Source: Gliomastix tumulicola
Lineage: Eukaryota; Ascomycota; Sordariomycetes; Hypocreales; Bionectriaceae
Direction of reading: 5' to 3'
Assembly (NCBI GenBank): GCA_001599755.1
Contig: BCHX01000003.1
Span: forward strand, 4,673,782 to 4,737,781
Length of the DNA stretch: 64,000 nucleotides
Made by a program: the position numbers and the translations under genes. This document shows, piece after piece, positions 33,838 through 45,455 of this stretch (position 1 is the stretch's first letter; every line of letters begins with the position of its first letter). Under the pieces are notes generated by a model that was given only the letters and a program-made list of their open reading frames with translations, was not told where the DNA came from and searched no databases.

Positions 33838-34362
33838 TTACTGCTTGTCGAAGACGTAGGTGAGATGGCAGCGGCCGCAGTACTGTCGGTCGTTCATGGC
33901 AGCCATGAAGACACCGGCACCGCACTGTCGAGGCGAGTTAGCAACACAGATCACAACCAACGCTGTGGGAGAGAAGGTAAGACGTACGGTATCGGAGGGG
34001 CACTCGCGGCGGAGACGCTCGATGGTGCCGTCACCAGTGACCTTGTAGTACTTGAGCACAGCCAGCTTGGTCTTCTTGCGCTTGTGCTTGATCTTCTTGG
34101 GGGTGGTGTACACCTTCTTCTTCCTCTTCTTGGCACCACCACGCAGGCGGAGCACGAGGTGGAGGGTGCTCTCCTTCTGGATGTTGTAGTCGGAGAGGGT
34201 GCGGCCATCCTCGAGCTGCTTGCCGGCGAAGATCAGGCGCTGCTGGTCGGGGGGGATGCCCTCCTTGTCCTGGATCTTGGACTTGACGTTGTCGATGGTG
34301 TCGGAAGACTCCACCTCGAGGGTGATAGTCTTCCCCGTGAGGGTCTTGACGAAAATCTGCAT
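33838..34362 (-). CDS. ubi3: Ubiquitin-ribosomal protein eS31 fusion (UBI3/RPS27A type)
   Basis: Two exons, 34362-33988 and 33924-33838, with a 63-nt intron, encode 153 aa. The first 76 residues are canonical ubiquitin, from [11 protein letters not shown] to LRLRGG. A basic linker [14 protein letters not shown] follows, then eS31 with its zinc-binding cysteines (CPSDTC, then CGRC). The intron lies between CPSDT and CGAG. After cleavage behind Gly76 the products are free ubiquitin and the 40S protein. The ATG at 34362 was preferred to an in-frame ATG at 34434 because ubiquitin must start at Met1. The sequence in between has a good donor (GTATGA) and an ATCACAG acceptor just before the start and is probably a 5' UTR intron. 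Divergently arranged with eS26. Confidence 0.98.
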
Positions 34363-35147
34363 CTTGCCTGTGATCGCGCGCTGATTAGACTTCCTGGCCA
34401 AACACACGGATTCATACTCTTGCTGCTGCGGCATGGTCTCCAGGGGGAATTGGGGGATGTGTGGTGCAATGAAGGTAGGGGACCATCGTCACCACCTCCC
34501 GCACCACGGGCGCTGGGACCGGCTCAGTCGCACGGCGAGATCGATTGACGAGTCGGTTCCATTGTCGTGGCGCGGCGGAGGGACGCAGGTGAAGTGACGA
34601 GACTCATCGAAGAGAAGGAGGAGGAGACCATGGCAGCATCATCAGACATACCTCGACAATAATTATTGCCGTCCTAAGCAATCCTCAGATGGTGCAAGGT
34701 GTTGGTGTAGAAGGTCGACTTTTCTTCGACGAATGTGGCTTCGGCGGGAAGTGCTTTTCGGTGGGTGTGGAGGGCCACGGCGCGTACCCACCCAATTTTC
34801 ACAGTCACATGACTAGGGTTCTCGCGTGCACCAATCAGTTGCTGCTCCATCCCCCACCGTTTTCGCCCTCCTGGGTGGGAAAATTGCAAGCCCCAAACCC
34901 TCGTGTGGAGACCCACATTTGAAGAGGGCAGAATTAATCCCCATTATGGTGGTGGGAGATTTCTGATTGTTCCTCCAACACCTCGTTCACTAACCACCGA
35001 CAGCACCACCCGACAGTACGTTGCCCTCGCCCGCGATTGAGTTCCCGCTCGCAGCCTTTCTTGACTGAATTGTTGCCTTGTGGAATTCTCTTGCCCTCTT
35101 TGCCATTGGGAGCACGCCGCTGACGCCGTTCGCCAGACACCGCCAAG
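34363..35147. promoter_or_regulatory. Shared divergent promoter of the eS31 and eS26 genes
   Basis: 785 nt separate the two ribosomal-protein start codons. It contains one CTAGGGTT (34813-34820) and one AAACCCTC (reverse sense, 34895-34902). These are telomere-repeat-like TAGGGTT motifs of the kind associated with ribosomal-protein promoters in many fungi. It also contains the probable 5' UTR intron of eS31. Coordinated transcription is an inference. Confidence 0.5.
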
Positions 35148-35939
35148 ATGGTCAAGAAGAGAAAGAACAAGTACGATTCCCTCCCCGCGCTTCGACCGCT
35201 CGACTTCCTTTCGAGATCGACCGCAGTCGACGAAACCCCGTCGAGCTCCTGCGCCGTCCTCGCGAGCGGATGATCTTCTTGGAGGAACAGATTGGCTAAC
35301 ATTCGCACAGCGGCCGCAACAAGAAGGGCCGTGGCCACGTCAAGCCCATCCGCTGCAGCAACTGCTCGCGATGCACCCCCAAGGACAAGGCCATCAAGCG
35401 CTTCACCATCCGCAACATGGTCGAGTCTGCTGCTATTCGTACGTCGCCAATCACACACACACACACACACACTCTGGGACTCTGTTTTTGGTGGACTTGT
35501 GCTAACTGTCCGTAGGTGACATCTCGGATGCCTCCGTCTTCGCGGAGTACACCGTACCCAAGATGTACCTGAAGCTGCAGTACTGTGTCTCTTGCGCCAT
35601 CCACGGCAAGATTGTCCGGTACGTTGTCTTTCCTGGGAGTGTGACAACTGCGCCCTCGCGCATGCTTTTCAGAAGAGCCTTGGTCGTACTTTGGATACAC
35701 TCCCACCTGTCGCCCCGACGGACGTCGACGGTTGCGGCGATGCTGATGCTTCCTGTTCGGCGTTACTGCTTGCCGTCGTCGTTGTGCCCGGGAGCCGCAG
35801 GTATGTATAACGAGAACTGCTCAGCTGACGTGCCAATAGTGTCCGCTCGCGCGTCGGTCGCCGCAACCGCGCCCCTCCCCCGCGTGTCCGATACAACAAG
35901 GACGGCAAGAAGATTGTGCCTAATGTGCCCAAGGCTTGA
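35148..35939 (+). CDS. rps26: 40S ribosomal protein eS26
   Basis: Four exons, 35148-35170, 35311-35438, 35516-35618 and 35840-35939, give 117 aa, the usual eS26 length. The protein begins MVKKRKNNGRNKKGRGHV and carries the zinc-ribbon cysteines RCSNCSRC and YCVSCAIH, then the basic C-terminal tail ending PKA. The introns are 140, 77 and 221 nt; multiple introns near the 5' end are typical of fungal ribosomal-protein genes. The 77-nt intron contains a CA dinucleotide run. The protein sits at the mRNA exit site of the small subunit. Confidence 0.97.
35452..35472. repeat. (CA)n microsatellite inside the second eS26 intron
   Basis: About ten uninterrupted CA units lie just after the 5' splice site of the 77-nt intron. 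Confidence 0.9.
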
Positions 35940-36958
35940 GTGCCATCCGGATTGGGATCGGGACTCGACGGGATCGGAGTCTGGTTATGAGGATACGTCT
36001 AAAAGTCATGTCACGGACGTCGGTTGGGATCATCACCCTGCATTGCGCTTCTTAGCACAGGATTCGATAAAAGGAAACAATTTTCTGCACCATCTTTATG
36101 GTTCTTGCTCTCCGTGTTTGATGATGGAAACGTCTTTGGGTCACGGCCATGGGCCGTGTCGTGTGATCGTAGCACTGTCCATCCCTCGCACCTCGTCGCA
36201 TCCATTCGGTATACCTACGCCGGTGCCTCCCCCCTTCACTTGAATAACGTGCTCTGCATTCAAGTACATCTCGTAATGCCTAGATACTCTTCTACCCGGT
36301 CTTTTCAACGTACGCCAACGTCCCCTCATCTCCATAGCGACACGGGAATACTCATTGCCCCCTCCTCAGCTTCGACAAGGCCGGAAAGAAAGGGACATCA
36401 TGGCCCCTGACACCACCCAGTGCCCAGAGAGCTTCGCGTGGGCATGCAGCTTGTTCTTCGCCGGTGGCAGAATCTGGGCAGATCACTGGCACGGCAAAGC
36501 CAAGCTCTCCGATACTATCACGTGTAGTCCTCCCCCGCCGCCTGAGCTGCCCACCAGCGGGAAGATGAGTCCCGATTCTTCTGGGACTGCAGGCGAGGAG
36601 CCGTACGCTGTCGATGGCGGCGCGTGAATCTAAATGACCGACGTCGCCGCCACGAGCCGCGGCCTTCAAGACTGTCTGCACCTATACTCGTCGACGGGCG
36701 AACAGCATCAATTATACGGGGTCTTCTGCCTTCTCTATCGCCCGCCACACGACGACGACGTTGACCGCATTGAGAAGGAGGAATCCCGGTGTGTGCGCCG
36801 CCCGAGCTGCAAGCGGCGGCGCCTACCAGGCCGGTATGCCCAATGCCCGCTTGTCATCCCCCGGAATCTACGAATGCAACGCCTAGCTCCGACAAGATTG
36901 ATGCCCTCGGCGGCTGCAACCCCTCCCCCCCCCCAAGCTGGTGCGCCTTTGCGCCAGG

Positions 36959-37084
36959 AGAACACAAAAGCAATTCCGGCTCGACTTGTCCATCGTGACC
37001 GACAAACTCATCAGCGTGGAGGACGACACGTTGATGGCATTCCTTCGCCACTGTCTAAAAGATCTGGACAATTTTGACCACTGA
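36959..37084 (+). pseudogene. Possible gene relic, unrecognised
   Basis: A 41-codon open stretch with amphipathic helical character (LSIVTDKLISVEDDTLMAF) ends at a TGA. A shifted frame continues with LTTEFCRARKLARLVHGEPS before another stop. There is no start codon, no family assignment and no splice solution that joins the pieces. It may be chance. Confidence 0.2.
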
Positions 37085-38171
37085 GTTTTGCAGGGCTCGC
37101 AAACTCGCCCGCCTGGTCCATGGCGAGCCATCGTGACCCTGTGGTGCGCGGTCACTATCGGACTTGATGCTTGCTGAGCCGAGTTCCGCCGGGACAAGGG
37201 CCTGGAGAAGCTGCCCGTCGCCTATCTGACCCGCGCCCCTGGCCACTTTGCAGAAATGGGCATGACTGCAACTGTATGCACAGATCTCGATGGACAGGCA
37301 GCCCATCTGTGTGATCAGGCATGGAGCCACTGTCCAGAAGTGTCTCACCGCCGAGATCAAGTCATTCCATGAGAAACAGCCCAGTCGCTGCCGCAGCTGC
37401 GACTCCGATGGACAGCATGGCTGGCTCATATAGGGCTATCACTGTCGATATTTCTAGTGCAAAAGCTGTCCGAGCTATTGGAACATGAGCAGATACGTAC
37501 CGAATGTCACGCGTGCCGGCCTCATACTCGTTGTCACCCACTGCCGAGGCATAGCAAGGACATCAAAGTTGAGAATCCCACCGAGACGCTCATCATATGA
37601 TGTGTAAGGAGCTACATCTAGGCTCCATCGCGGAAAGTGGTTACAGCAGCAGGCCAAGCTGAGAGAAGCAATTTTAGGGACCAAGTCTAAGGCTGCTGCG
37701 ACAGTGTTGCAGAGGTGGCCGTCGGCGCCGACGAAGCTGCTGATGATTGCCACTGGGAGGCGCTAGAGCATCTGTGCTTAAGGATTTGATTGTGAAGGTC
37801 TGGAAGTGAGCGAGGGCGATGTTTAGGTGTCGTGCCCGGAGGAGGGTTGGCTGGGAAAGCAGAATTCAGGGCCATGAACTATCTCAACTTCTGTCTAGCT
37901 ACGACTTCACGCGACTGGCATTAAAATGTGACACCAGGCTACCCCAAGACTCTCTAGACTGCTGCACATCCGCCTGAAGCCCTCCTCTGCTGCTCCATAG
38001 CAGTCTTCTGGTCACCAATGCTTCGCCTAACTGAATCTTGCCTGGCGTGTTGCACCCCCACGGCTCCTCCCGAGGCTACATGAGCTTGGCAACGATCCCC
38101 AACTCACCGGTGGAGTAGCGAAAGGAGATTTCGAGCACTTGGATATGCACAGTGTCCTGCGAAAAAGCAGA

Positions 38172-38324
38172 TTACTGCTCGCCGCAGATCTGGAGAGGAG
38201 TCTCGGTCTTTCTGTTCGGTCTCGCCTGTTTCCCTACGTGGACGGCCGCATCGAGGGCCACGATGTTCAAGCGTGCAGTATCCCATTTGCGGCAGCTGAA
38301 GCGTAGTCTGCAGATTTCAGGCTA
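38172..38324 (-). pseudogene. Possible gene relic, unrecognised
   Basis: A 50-codon open stretch without an ATG has a protein-like sequence (CRKWDTARLNIVALDAAVHV) and ends at a TAA. A shifted downstream frame (HIQVLEISFRYSTGELG) suggests a lost frame. No family recognised. Confidence 0.2.
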
Positions 38325-39681
38325 TTATTGCATTGCCCGAGATGCTTGCTGTATGCTCTAGAGTCATGGATGATTTATGATCTGTCTCATGGAGACAACC
38401 TGTTGAACTATTGTCCGTAGCCCCTGGCACTGCCGCGTAACTCATGATGGGATGTTATCCTCGCCTCTAATCGCCTTCTGAGCATGCTGAGTAAGAGACC
38501 ACGTGGGCAGTACAGAATAATAGTGCTTCCCAAGCCGTGGTGAGGGACCTGAGGTTTGTATCGTGGAAACTTGCGGTAGGCGGCACATTCACTTCTAAAA
38601 GCCCAATATTAGTGACTGATTTATCAATCTGCAAGGGGGAAATGGTATCTGTTCAAAGGATCATCTTTTCCGTGCGTTCAGGGTGTTGTGACTATAGGTA
38701 AAGAGAAAAGGGAGGGAGACATACCAAGCAAGGGAGGACGAGTAGCACCTCCTCATGGTAGTAGACTCGTACCCCAGATGGCCAACTCTGCTTCGACCGA
38801 TGTGAGAGGAAATCAAAATACGAAGCTACCTGATCAATACTCGCTGGGCCTAACAGGATTGCACCACAGCAGACCAACAGTCTTAGCCTATCGAGTGAAC
38901 ACACTCACGGGCACACTATTGCTTCGAATACGCGATACTGTGGCTGACCAGGGGAACCGGCTCCCGTACCCGGCTCATCAAACCATTGTTTGAAACGTCC
39001 GCTGATCCCCAATTGGTGGGGGGATTGGCGCCAGACGCTTCAGGAGGAAAGACATCTTACTGTGCCTATCATAGGTAGACCAATCGGACTTCGCCTTGGC
39101 GTCCTATCTTTTGAGATGCCCAAACTACTATATGCAGATACAATTCGCTTTTTTACGAGAGTCAGCACGCATACGACGAACTGCGTATTGTCTCTCGTAT
39201 TTACTTCACAAAGTGCGGAGTAATTGTGTCTTGAGTGTCAAGGATCAAGAGAATGATTATGAGCACCGGTCAAAGGTCTGTAGAGTCAGAGCTGTCGAAG
39301 ATGACTATGAAATCGCATTTCTCTAATTGACCGTCTAGAACCTGGTGATCCATGTTAGTCGTCTTATCGCCGACATTCTGGTTCGATATCGTGATGTGGA
39401 TCCGACCTCGTATGTCGGCGATCTCTGAGGCCTCACGTTTAGCGCTAGTCTGGCTCGTATTCCATATTGAACCCAGATCGCCGGATCCTGATGAGGGAAA
39501 TTTCTTCACCTTCACCATCATCGCCGTCTTTGGGTTTAAGCTTCACTACTAAGACCAAGCAGTCCCGTAGTCTTGGCAATCACTTCCTCTTCATTTCCTC
39601 ATTTCTTCTCCTCCCGACGACGATCTCAGTATGTCTTTTCTTTCTCCCTACTAGGTCTTCCTTGCCTACCCCGTCCCCTCC

Positions 39682-40887
39682 ATGATATCGGCTTCCCCCT
39701 TCACGCACAAGGCATTGGCACCGCGTGTCTCAATGGCATGGGGTCGCGTCTCAATTCGAGCAATCCTGTTGGCCTTCGCCTCATTCATCCTGCTATTGAA
39801 CCTGCTTTCCTACGTGCCGTCCCTTGCAGAGAGGAGACATGGAGGGCCGCACCCTCCGCCACCAGTGACCTTCGACCATCCTCCTCCTCCTCCTCCTCCT
39901 CCTCCGCCTGAACACATTCCCAATCATGTCCACTTTGTTTTCGTCCTACCAGATCCGGAGCAGGACTTCACCTTCAAATTCAAGCATTTCCTCTCCATGT
40001 ACGCCGCCTGGTACTACTGGAAGCCAGACGTGATCTACCTCCATACCAACGCCAACCCAGACGGACAGGCGGTGGCGAGGGCACGCGAGGGGCACGCCGG
40101 GAAGTGGAATCAGCTCATCTTCATCATGTTTGATAATCTGCGCATCAACACGGTGGAAGCACCGACGCATACGAATCTGGGCAAGGAGATCCGTGGCCTA
40201 GAGCATAGATCGGATTTCGTTCGGGTTGGGGAAGTGCACAGGCTGGGCGGTGTGTACATCGACTTTGACGTCCATCCTCTTCGAGACATACGCGTTCTTA
40301 GGGAGAGCGGATTCAAGGCTATCGCTGGGAGGCAGCTCGGTGGTCAAATCAACAGTGGTGTCTTCATGTCGGTCAAGGAAGGGAAGCTGATCGAGTTGTG
40401 GATGCACGGGATGCACACTGCCTATACGGGAGGGTGGACGACGCACAGCAACGAGGTGATTACGAAATTTGGCCAGCGCCTCGTCCGTGAGCCGGGTGAG
40501 ATGCTCATCATGGACCGCGATGCCTTTGCGCCCGGAAGCTGGAGCAGCCGCGATACGGACGACCTATTTGCACCGCGCGATGATGTCCCGTCGAACCTGG
40601 AGAATCTGACCGCGGGAGACACGCTTCCTACGTACGACGAAGCGTTCGACGACCGGTGGGAGAAGCCAGAGGATTTTCCCTCTTGGGCCAAAGACTGGTC
40701 ATCCAGCTACCTCCTGCATGCTTTCACTGCGGACCGATGGCATCATACGATCGAAGGGTTCACACAGATCACGCCACGGTATGTACTGGAGAGGAGAAGC
40801 AACTTTGCTCGGGCTGTCTATCCTGTTGCCAGGCAGCTGTATGAGGATGGTATTATTGATGTAAACGATTCATATGACGGTGTTTGA
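39682..40887 (+). CDS. GT32-type glycosyltransferase (DXD motif), type II membrane protein
   Basis: A single exon encodes 401 aa. A short cytoplasmic tail is followed by one hydrophobic anchor at about 27-45 (IRAILLAFASFILLLN) and a polyproline stem (ten prolines in a row near 67-76). The luminal catalytic domain then begins IPNHVHFVFVLPDP. The GT32/Och1-like signature GGVYIDFDVHPL with DFD at 194-196 binds the sugar nucleotide and metal; INSGVFMS follows as the usual acceptor-side motif. It should act in the Golgi on glycans or glycolipids; sugar and linkage cannot be told. Its C-terminal part differs from true alpha-1,6-mannosyltransferase Och1, so it is better called a GT32-family protein. 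Confidence 0.88.
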   Translation: MISASPFTHKALAPRVSMAWGRVSIRAILLAFASFILLLNLLSYVPSLAERRHGGPHPPPPVTFDHPPPPPPPPPPEHIPNHVHFVFVLPDPEQDFTFKFKHFLSMYAAWYYWKPDVIYLHTNANPDGQAVARAREGHAGKWNQLIFIMFDNLRINTVEAPTHTNLGKEIRGLEHRSDFVRVGEVHRLGGVYIDFDVHPLRDIRVLRESGFKAIAGRQLGGQINSGVFMSVKEGKLIELWMHGMHTAYTGGWTTHSNEVITKFGQRLVREPGEMLIMDRDAFAPGSWSSRDTDDLFAPRDDVPSNLENLTAGDTLPTYDEAFDDRWEKPEDFPSWAKDWSSSYLLHAFTADRWHHTIEGFTQITPRYVLERRSNFARAVYPVARQLYEDGIIDVNDSYDGV

Positions 40888-41686
40888 AAGCCAAGGCTTT
40901 TTCTTGGGTATTTGGTAAAGGGTGAGATTTCGAGCTTCTATGTAGCAATGTACTTCGTTATGGACGGTTGCACATATATTTATGCGTGCCTAGGGCTGCC
41001 TACTAGAAGCTGCTACCATGTGTTTCTTGTTCCTCCAATGCCAAGATATACGCCGTGCTGGCTTCGGCGTCGATCTTGGACGGATGTGCCCCCGGTGGCC
41101 GCTAGCTGCATCAAGGGGCCAGGCACCTACATGAGGACACTTAAGCACTAGCATCAAGTGCATGCGCTCTTCGGGACACAGATTGTTAGATTTTATCGCA
41201 TGATAATCGGGTTAGATCGTACCTGGGTGTGTGTGTAATGCACTGTCTTGAATGGCCGGTACTGGTCCCTCGGGTGTGACGCGGCCAAAGTACTGTGCAA
41301 AGGCACGTTGAGCAATCCGCCTGAAGAGCCAGCGGGATGGGCCTTCTAGGACCCAGCCAAGCCAGCTTCCGAGGGCGCTAATCTCTGGGCGAAGGCGCTA
41401 GCTCTCAGGGGCGGCTTGCTCCCGTCCCTCCATTACAGGGCGCTTACTCCCCTGATGATGACTGATGGGAGGTCAGACGTGCGGACACAGGCACTGCAAG
41501 AACCAAACGCGTTCAATTTGGCTCGCCAAGGCTTGAAGTGCAGCTGATTGACCGTTCCCCGAGAGAAGGTGGGATCACCTCAGCTAAACTACCAGACCAA
41601 AGCTTGCCTAGACGACTCGACATTTCACTATCTGCCCTCTCTGCTATTCTACCACAATGTTATGATAAGACAAGGCCCTCTGTCTC
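40888..41686. other. Intergenic region
   Basis: The two flanking genes converge here. No coding frame is supported. Confidence 0.5.
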
Positions 41687-41991
41687 TTAATAGCAGCCAC
41701 AGTTGCTGGTGAAGATGGCGCAGGTGCACCCATTTTCGCAGATGACCCGCCGTGTTTCGTCGTCAGAAATCCAACACTGGAGATGTCATCCCAAGTTAGT
41801 CCTCCATCTGTATTCGCATACGTAGATGTCTATCAAAGGGTAGAAGCACGCACCGGAAGATCGTCGTTAGGTTGAGGCCTGCATCTGCCGCAGTTGCCAT
41901 CTCGCTTGCTGAGGCCGGTGCTTAGGCTGTCGACGGGACTCGCGAGTCCGAGGCCGGCAAAGAGCGTGAGGACGAGGGTGATTTTCATCAT
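41687..41991 (-). CDS. Small secreted cysteine-rich protein with Kex2-type propeptide
   Basis: Two exons, 41991-41854 and 41776-41687, are separated by a 77-nt intron (GTGCGT donor, CTAAC branch, CTCCAG acceptor) and encode 75 aa. The N-terminus is a clear signal peptide (KITLVLTLFAGLGLAS). A short propeptide ends in Lys-Arg at 29-30, a Kex2 site. The mature part is only 45 residues yet holds eight cysteines (34, 37, 47, 59, 63, 65, 72, 74), enough for four disulfides, and ends CGCY. The exons join in phase 0, and the 3' end is a clean TAA. No family is recognised. The design fits secreted effectors, defensin-like or antimicrobial peptides, but none of these is shown. An AT-rich TATA-like element lies about 140 nt upstream. 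Confidence 0.72.
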
Positions 41992-42126
41992 CTTGTGTAA
42001 AGGCTGCAAGTGCCGGGAGAGAGTAATTGGGTTGTGATGCTTGTGCGATGGGGTGAGAAGAGTGTTGAAGACGGGATGTTGCTACTCGAAGCTCGATGGT
42101 TACTGGGACTGGGATATGGTTGGGGG

Positions 42127-42137
42127 TTTAAATATTT
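42127..42137 (-). promoter_or_regulatory. TATA-like element of the cysteine-rich peptide gene
   Basis: ATATTTAAA in an AT-rich patch within otherwise GC-rich DNA lies about 140 nt upstream of the ATG at 41991. Confidence 0.4.
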
Positions 42138-42856
42138 GTCGTGTGTATATGAAGGATCAATGTCGAGCATCCGAATGATGTAACTGGCATTCCCCAATAG
42201 CATGTTTAAAAAGGGAGCTGGTCTTGAGAAGCGCTTCTTCCCATCATCATTGCCCCTGTGGAAGGTCAAAGCGAAGGCTAGAACTTTTGTTTGATATGTC
42301 CTAGGTCTCGCAGTGACAAGCATGTCTTACTCGACTTGCCGCAAAGGGCAAGGCCACCCTCAATGCATGAGCTGCACTGGTATAATCGCCCTTGATGAAG
42401 GCCGACGGTCCGAGATGTATTTACTCTGCCGGAATGGCGCTGTTTGGAACTTATCGATTGACATGTCGCTGATGCCGAAGGGTGCTGGATACCGACTTAG
42501 CCTAGCTGTTTAGGCTGCTGGGATGCAAGCTGAATGTGAGCCCAGGCAAGGGAGGAAGCCCCTGTTCGTCATGAGGGGGGGGTGGTGTGTCTCGGCGTCC
42601 CCTGGGTGCGGCATTGGATAATCGACGCAGAGCACAGTTGTCATGCTGGTTCTGCCGGGAGACGTCAATTCAAGTACCCAAAGCTGCCCATTGTACGGCG
42701 AGGCACTTGCATCTGTCAGCCCTTGCCATGTGTTCCCTGCGTCAGTCATCGATCTGTAGACGGGTGGTCTGTTTCCCAGACGGCAGAGCTGCCTGTGGCA
42801 AGGCTCCTCCTGGCTTGTAAAATCCTGATCTCGAATTCGTTCCCTAGATACCGACG
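42138..42856. other. Intergenic region
   Basis: Between the cysteine-rich peptide gene's promoter and the 3' end of the rhodopsin-domain gene. No gene is supported. Confidence 0.45.
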
Positions 42857-44288
42857 CTATCGTATCAGGTTCACCGTCTGTGACGTCTCCTTCTCGACCA
42901 TAATCCCCATCTGCAGCCCCCTCTCCGGCGGCCACGATCCCCCAATCTCCGGATTCGCTTTGCCCCCCGTCACGCTCACCTGCGTCGGCCTTCCCCCCGG
43001 CGGCAGATCGCCCAGCTCCAGGCTCTCCTGCGAGTCCCCGACGGTCACGAACCCGGCCCGCGTCTTGGAGTGCGAGTGGTGCGACTTGCTCGAGCTGAAG
43101 TTGCGCTTGCTCTCGCGCGTCGGGGCGGAGTCGTCGCGCGTCGAGCGGAGGAAGCGGCGGAAGGTCGAGTCGAAGATGGGGCGGAGGAGCGGGGAGCAGG
43201 CGACGAGGATGATGACGCCTGTCTCGGCGTATGTCCAGGTTATTACGTCGGGGACGGTGTAGGAGAAGTCGTCGAAGTCGAGGCTGCGGAGGGAGAGGAG
43301 GCGGAGGATGGCGAAGATGACGGAGCTGGGGGGATGTTAGCATTGGGATAAACGAAGAAGGAGGGAGGCATCAGGGAGACGTACACGACGCCGATGCTGA
43401 AGATGCCGAAGAGGGCAACCTTGTACGGCTTCTTGACGTGCAGCTTCCAGATCATGGGCAGTGGGAGGAGGCACATGACGCCGTCGATGATGACGTTGAC
43501 GATGCTGACAGCCGTGTAGCCTGCAATCTGGTTCCCGCAGCTGCCCTCGGCAGTCGGATCCCAGTTCTTCTGGACGGGGCGGCAGATGAGGAAGCCGATG
43601 AGGACGGTCATGATGAGCCAGGCCGCTTGGACGACGATGATGGCCCAGGTGAAGTACTGTCGACGGTCAGCGGGTCGAGTGACAGCGTACTGGAAGTTGG
43701 TGGCCGTACCATGAACTTCTCGACGGCGAAGATGCGTTTCAGCATCCACAAGATACTCCATTTGCTGGTGCACATGGAGAGGCCGTAGAGTGCCTGGATG
43801 GCGAGGATGGTCTGCGACGGGGCTGTTTGTTAGAACGTGCTGGGTCTGGGAATGGCAATCATGGCACACTCACCTGCGTCAGTCTCGCAATATGTCTCTT
43901 CTGAAGCTGGTCCATGTGGTATCCAACACCCCCGAGATATATGACTAGACAATCGTTAGTGTCTGGTGGCTGTTGGCGGCGGCACTTGGAAATGGACCTA
44001 CGCAGGAAGAAGGAAACGACCATCCCGTAGAAGGAAGCCTATATATAACACACGAGTCAGTCCCATCCTAACATACAAACAGACCGTAAAACCTACCACT
44101 GAGACGTAGAACAGCGAATCCTCCACCTTCATCGGCTGGCCGCGCACCCGCATCGCATACAGCCGCAGACCGCACCAGAGGGCCACGAGGACCGAGAATA
44201 TGATGACGGTGCGCATGCTCTCGTGCACCTCGTCCCTCGACGGGATGCTCACGACCGTCGTCGTCAGCTTCTCGTGATCCGACGCCAT
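42857..44288 (-). CDS. Fungal rhodopsin-domain (Pth11/SAT4-like) seven-helix membrane protein
   Basis: Six exons, 44288-44097, 44038-44002, 43944-43874, 43811-43710, 43656-43385 and 43325-42857, give 380 aa. The five introns are 53-62 nt and all restore frame; the last has a GCTAAC branch. The helices include VIIFSVLVALWCGLRLYA, ASFYGMVVSFFLLIYL, AIIVVQAAWLIMTVLIGFLI and IVNVIIDGVMCLLPLPMIW. Family signatures are SKWSILWMLKRIF, CRPVQKNWDP and the DFDDFSYTVPDVITW loop. The cytosolic tail is Ser/Lys-rich (about 120 residues). No CFEM domain precedes the helices. Pth11-type relatives sense surfaces or small molecules, but most members have no known ligand. Head-to-head with the GMC oxidoreductase gene. 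Confidence 0.9.
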
Positions 44289-45455
44289 CGCGAGGAAGAC
44301 TCAAACACACACGCAGTGGCGTTCAAAGATCCGAGTCTTTCACATCTGATAAGCCGGGGGAGGGGGGAATAAGTTAGGGAGGGATGCCGGGGGAAATAAA
44401 TGAAGAAGAAAATCATGGAATCCCGGCGGCCGGCATTGCCTTTTTTTTACGCCCTGCTGCTCTCTCCTCTCCCTTGCAGAAGCAGAATCTATGGGCATGG
44501 TGCCAAAAACTCCACCACCCTTTGAACCGGCAAGGCATTTGTTTGGCTCCCCGGGCATGCCCCCTTTTCAAAGACACGTTTTTTATGCCCACCATCGTGC
44601 AGGGGACCCTCCCCCTTGGACACATTTTTTTTTTCTCTTCTGAACCCTGTCCTTGCGAATTTCCTCACTGCTCAAACACCCGAGTTGCCGAATTGAAGAA
44701 GCCCACTGTAAGTAGCCACTCTGAGTCGGCGACCCCCATACAGAATTACAGGCTGACTGGCTGTTGGTCTGCGGTGAAGGACTTCAGTGGGCAGGCAAGG
44801 CAGGGCTTGGTCTTGGACGTGCTGGGGAGGGGATCCCGGCATGGACGCTCACTGTTGCAGTGGCCGACGATCAGACTGGCAAATGAGCCAGGTGTGCAGC
44901 TCCTCGTGGCTGCTGTCAGCATGTCAGCACGGATTGCATCGAGCGGTCACCCAGAACACCTCTCGCATCCTCTGGATGAGATGTCATGCCATTCTGCACA
45001 TCGTTACCCTTCTGACTCTGGCCTCGGCAGATTCGAGTTGGCTCGAGTCGCCGACCACGAGTGGAGTCTGGACCGCTGTCACAAGAACGGGTCTTGCATA
45101 CTACTAATCATAATTGCACTTGCACAGTTACATCGTCGCCCCCCTCTCAGCGTGCACATGCTGCAGACGCTTTGTCCCCCCCCTTCCCCCTCCTCAGTTG
45201 GCCCAGCAGATAAGCATGTCGTGCTCTGATAAACAGGCTCCAGGGGTATTTCCCTGTCTGATGGATGGTGTGCGTGATGCTGCACCCTGAACCCCGCCTT
45301 CGTCCTGCTCCCGCAGATTTTGGTGTGCCTCAGCATGATATCACTTCGCACGTATTGAGCGCTTCCTCTCTCCTCCTCTCCGTCATCATTGAGCTTGGGC
45401 CTTCCCCGTGGATCAATTGAGACACACAAAAGAAAAAAAAGAAAAAAGAAAAAAC
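44289..45455. other. Divergent intergenic region between the 7TM protein and the GMC oxidoreductase
   Basis: About 1.2 kb that must hold both promoters. A frame at 44384-45229 is open but has low-quality composition and no splice or start support. Confidence 0.5.

Larger units (their letters stand above)
35940..39681. other. 3.7-kb gene-poor interval with possible coding relics
   Basis: No complete gene can be built. Short stretches do look protein-like: plus strand 36959-37084 reads KQFRLDLSIVTDKLI and onward to a stop, and minus strand 38306-38172 reads KWDTARLNIVALDAAV and onward to a stop. Both are cut by stops or frameshifts, so decayed genes are plausible. The rest shows nothing recognisable. 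Confidence 0.4.

Noticed and set aside
35563..36243. 226-codon open frame through the eS26 3' exons
   Set aside because: Begins inside eS26 exon 3 and reads through its last intron; the spliced eS26 model explains the conserved part.
44384..45229. 281-codon open frame between the 7TM protein and the GMC oxidase
   Set aside because: No domain or plausible start context; Ser/His/Cys-rich mixture and it fills a divergent promoter region.
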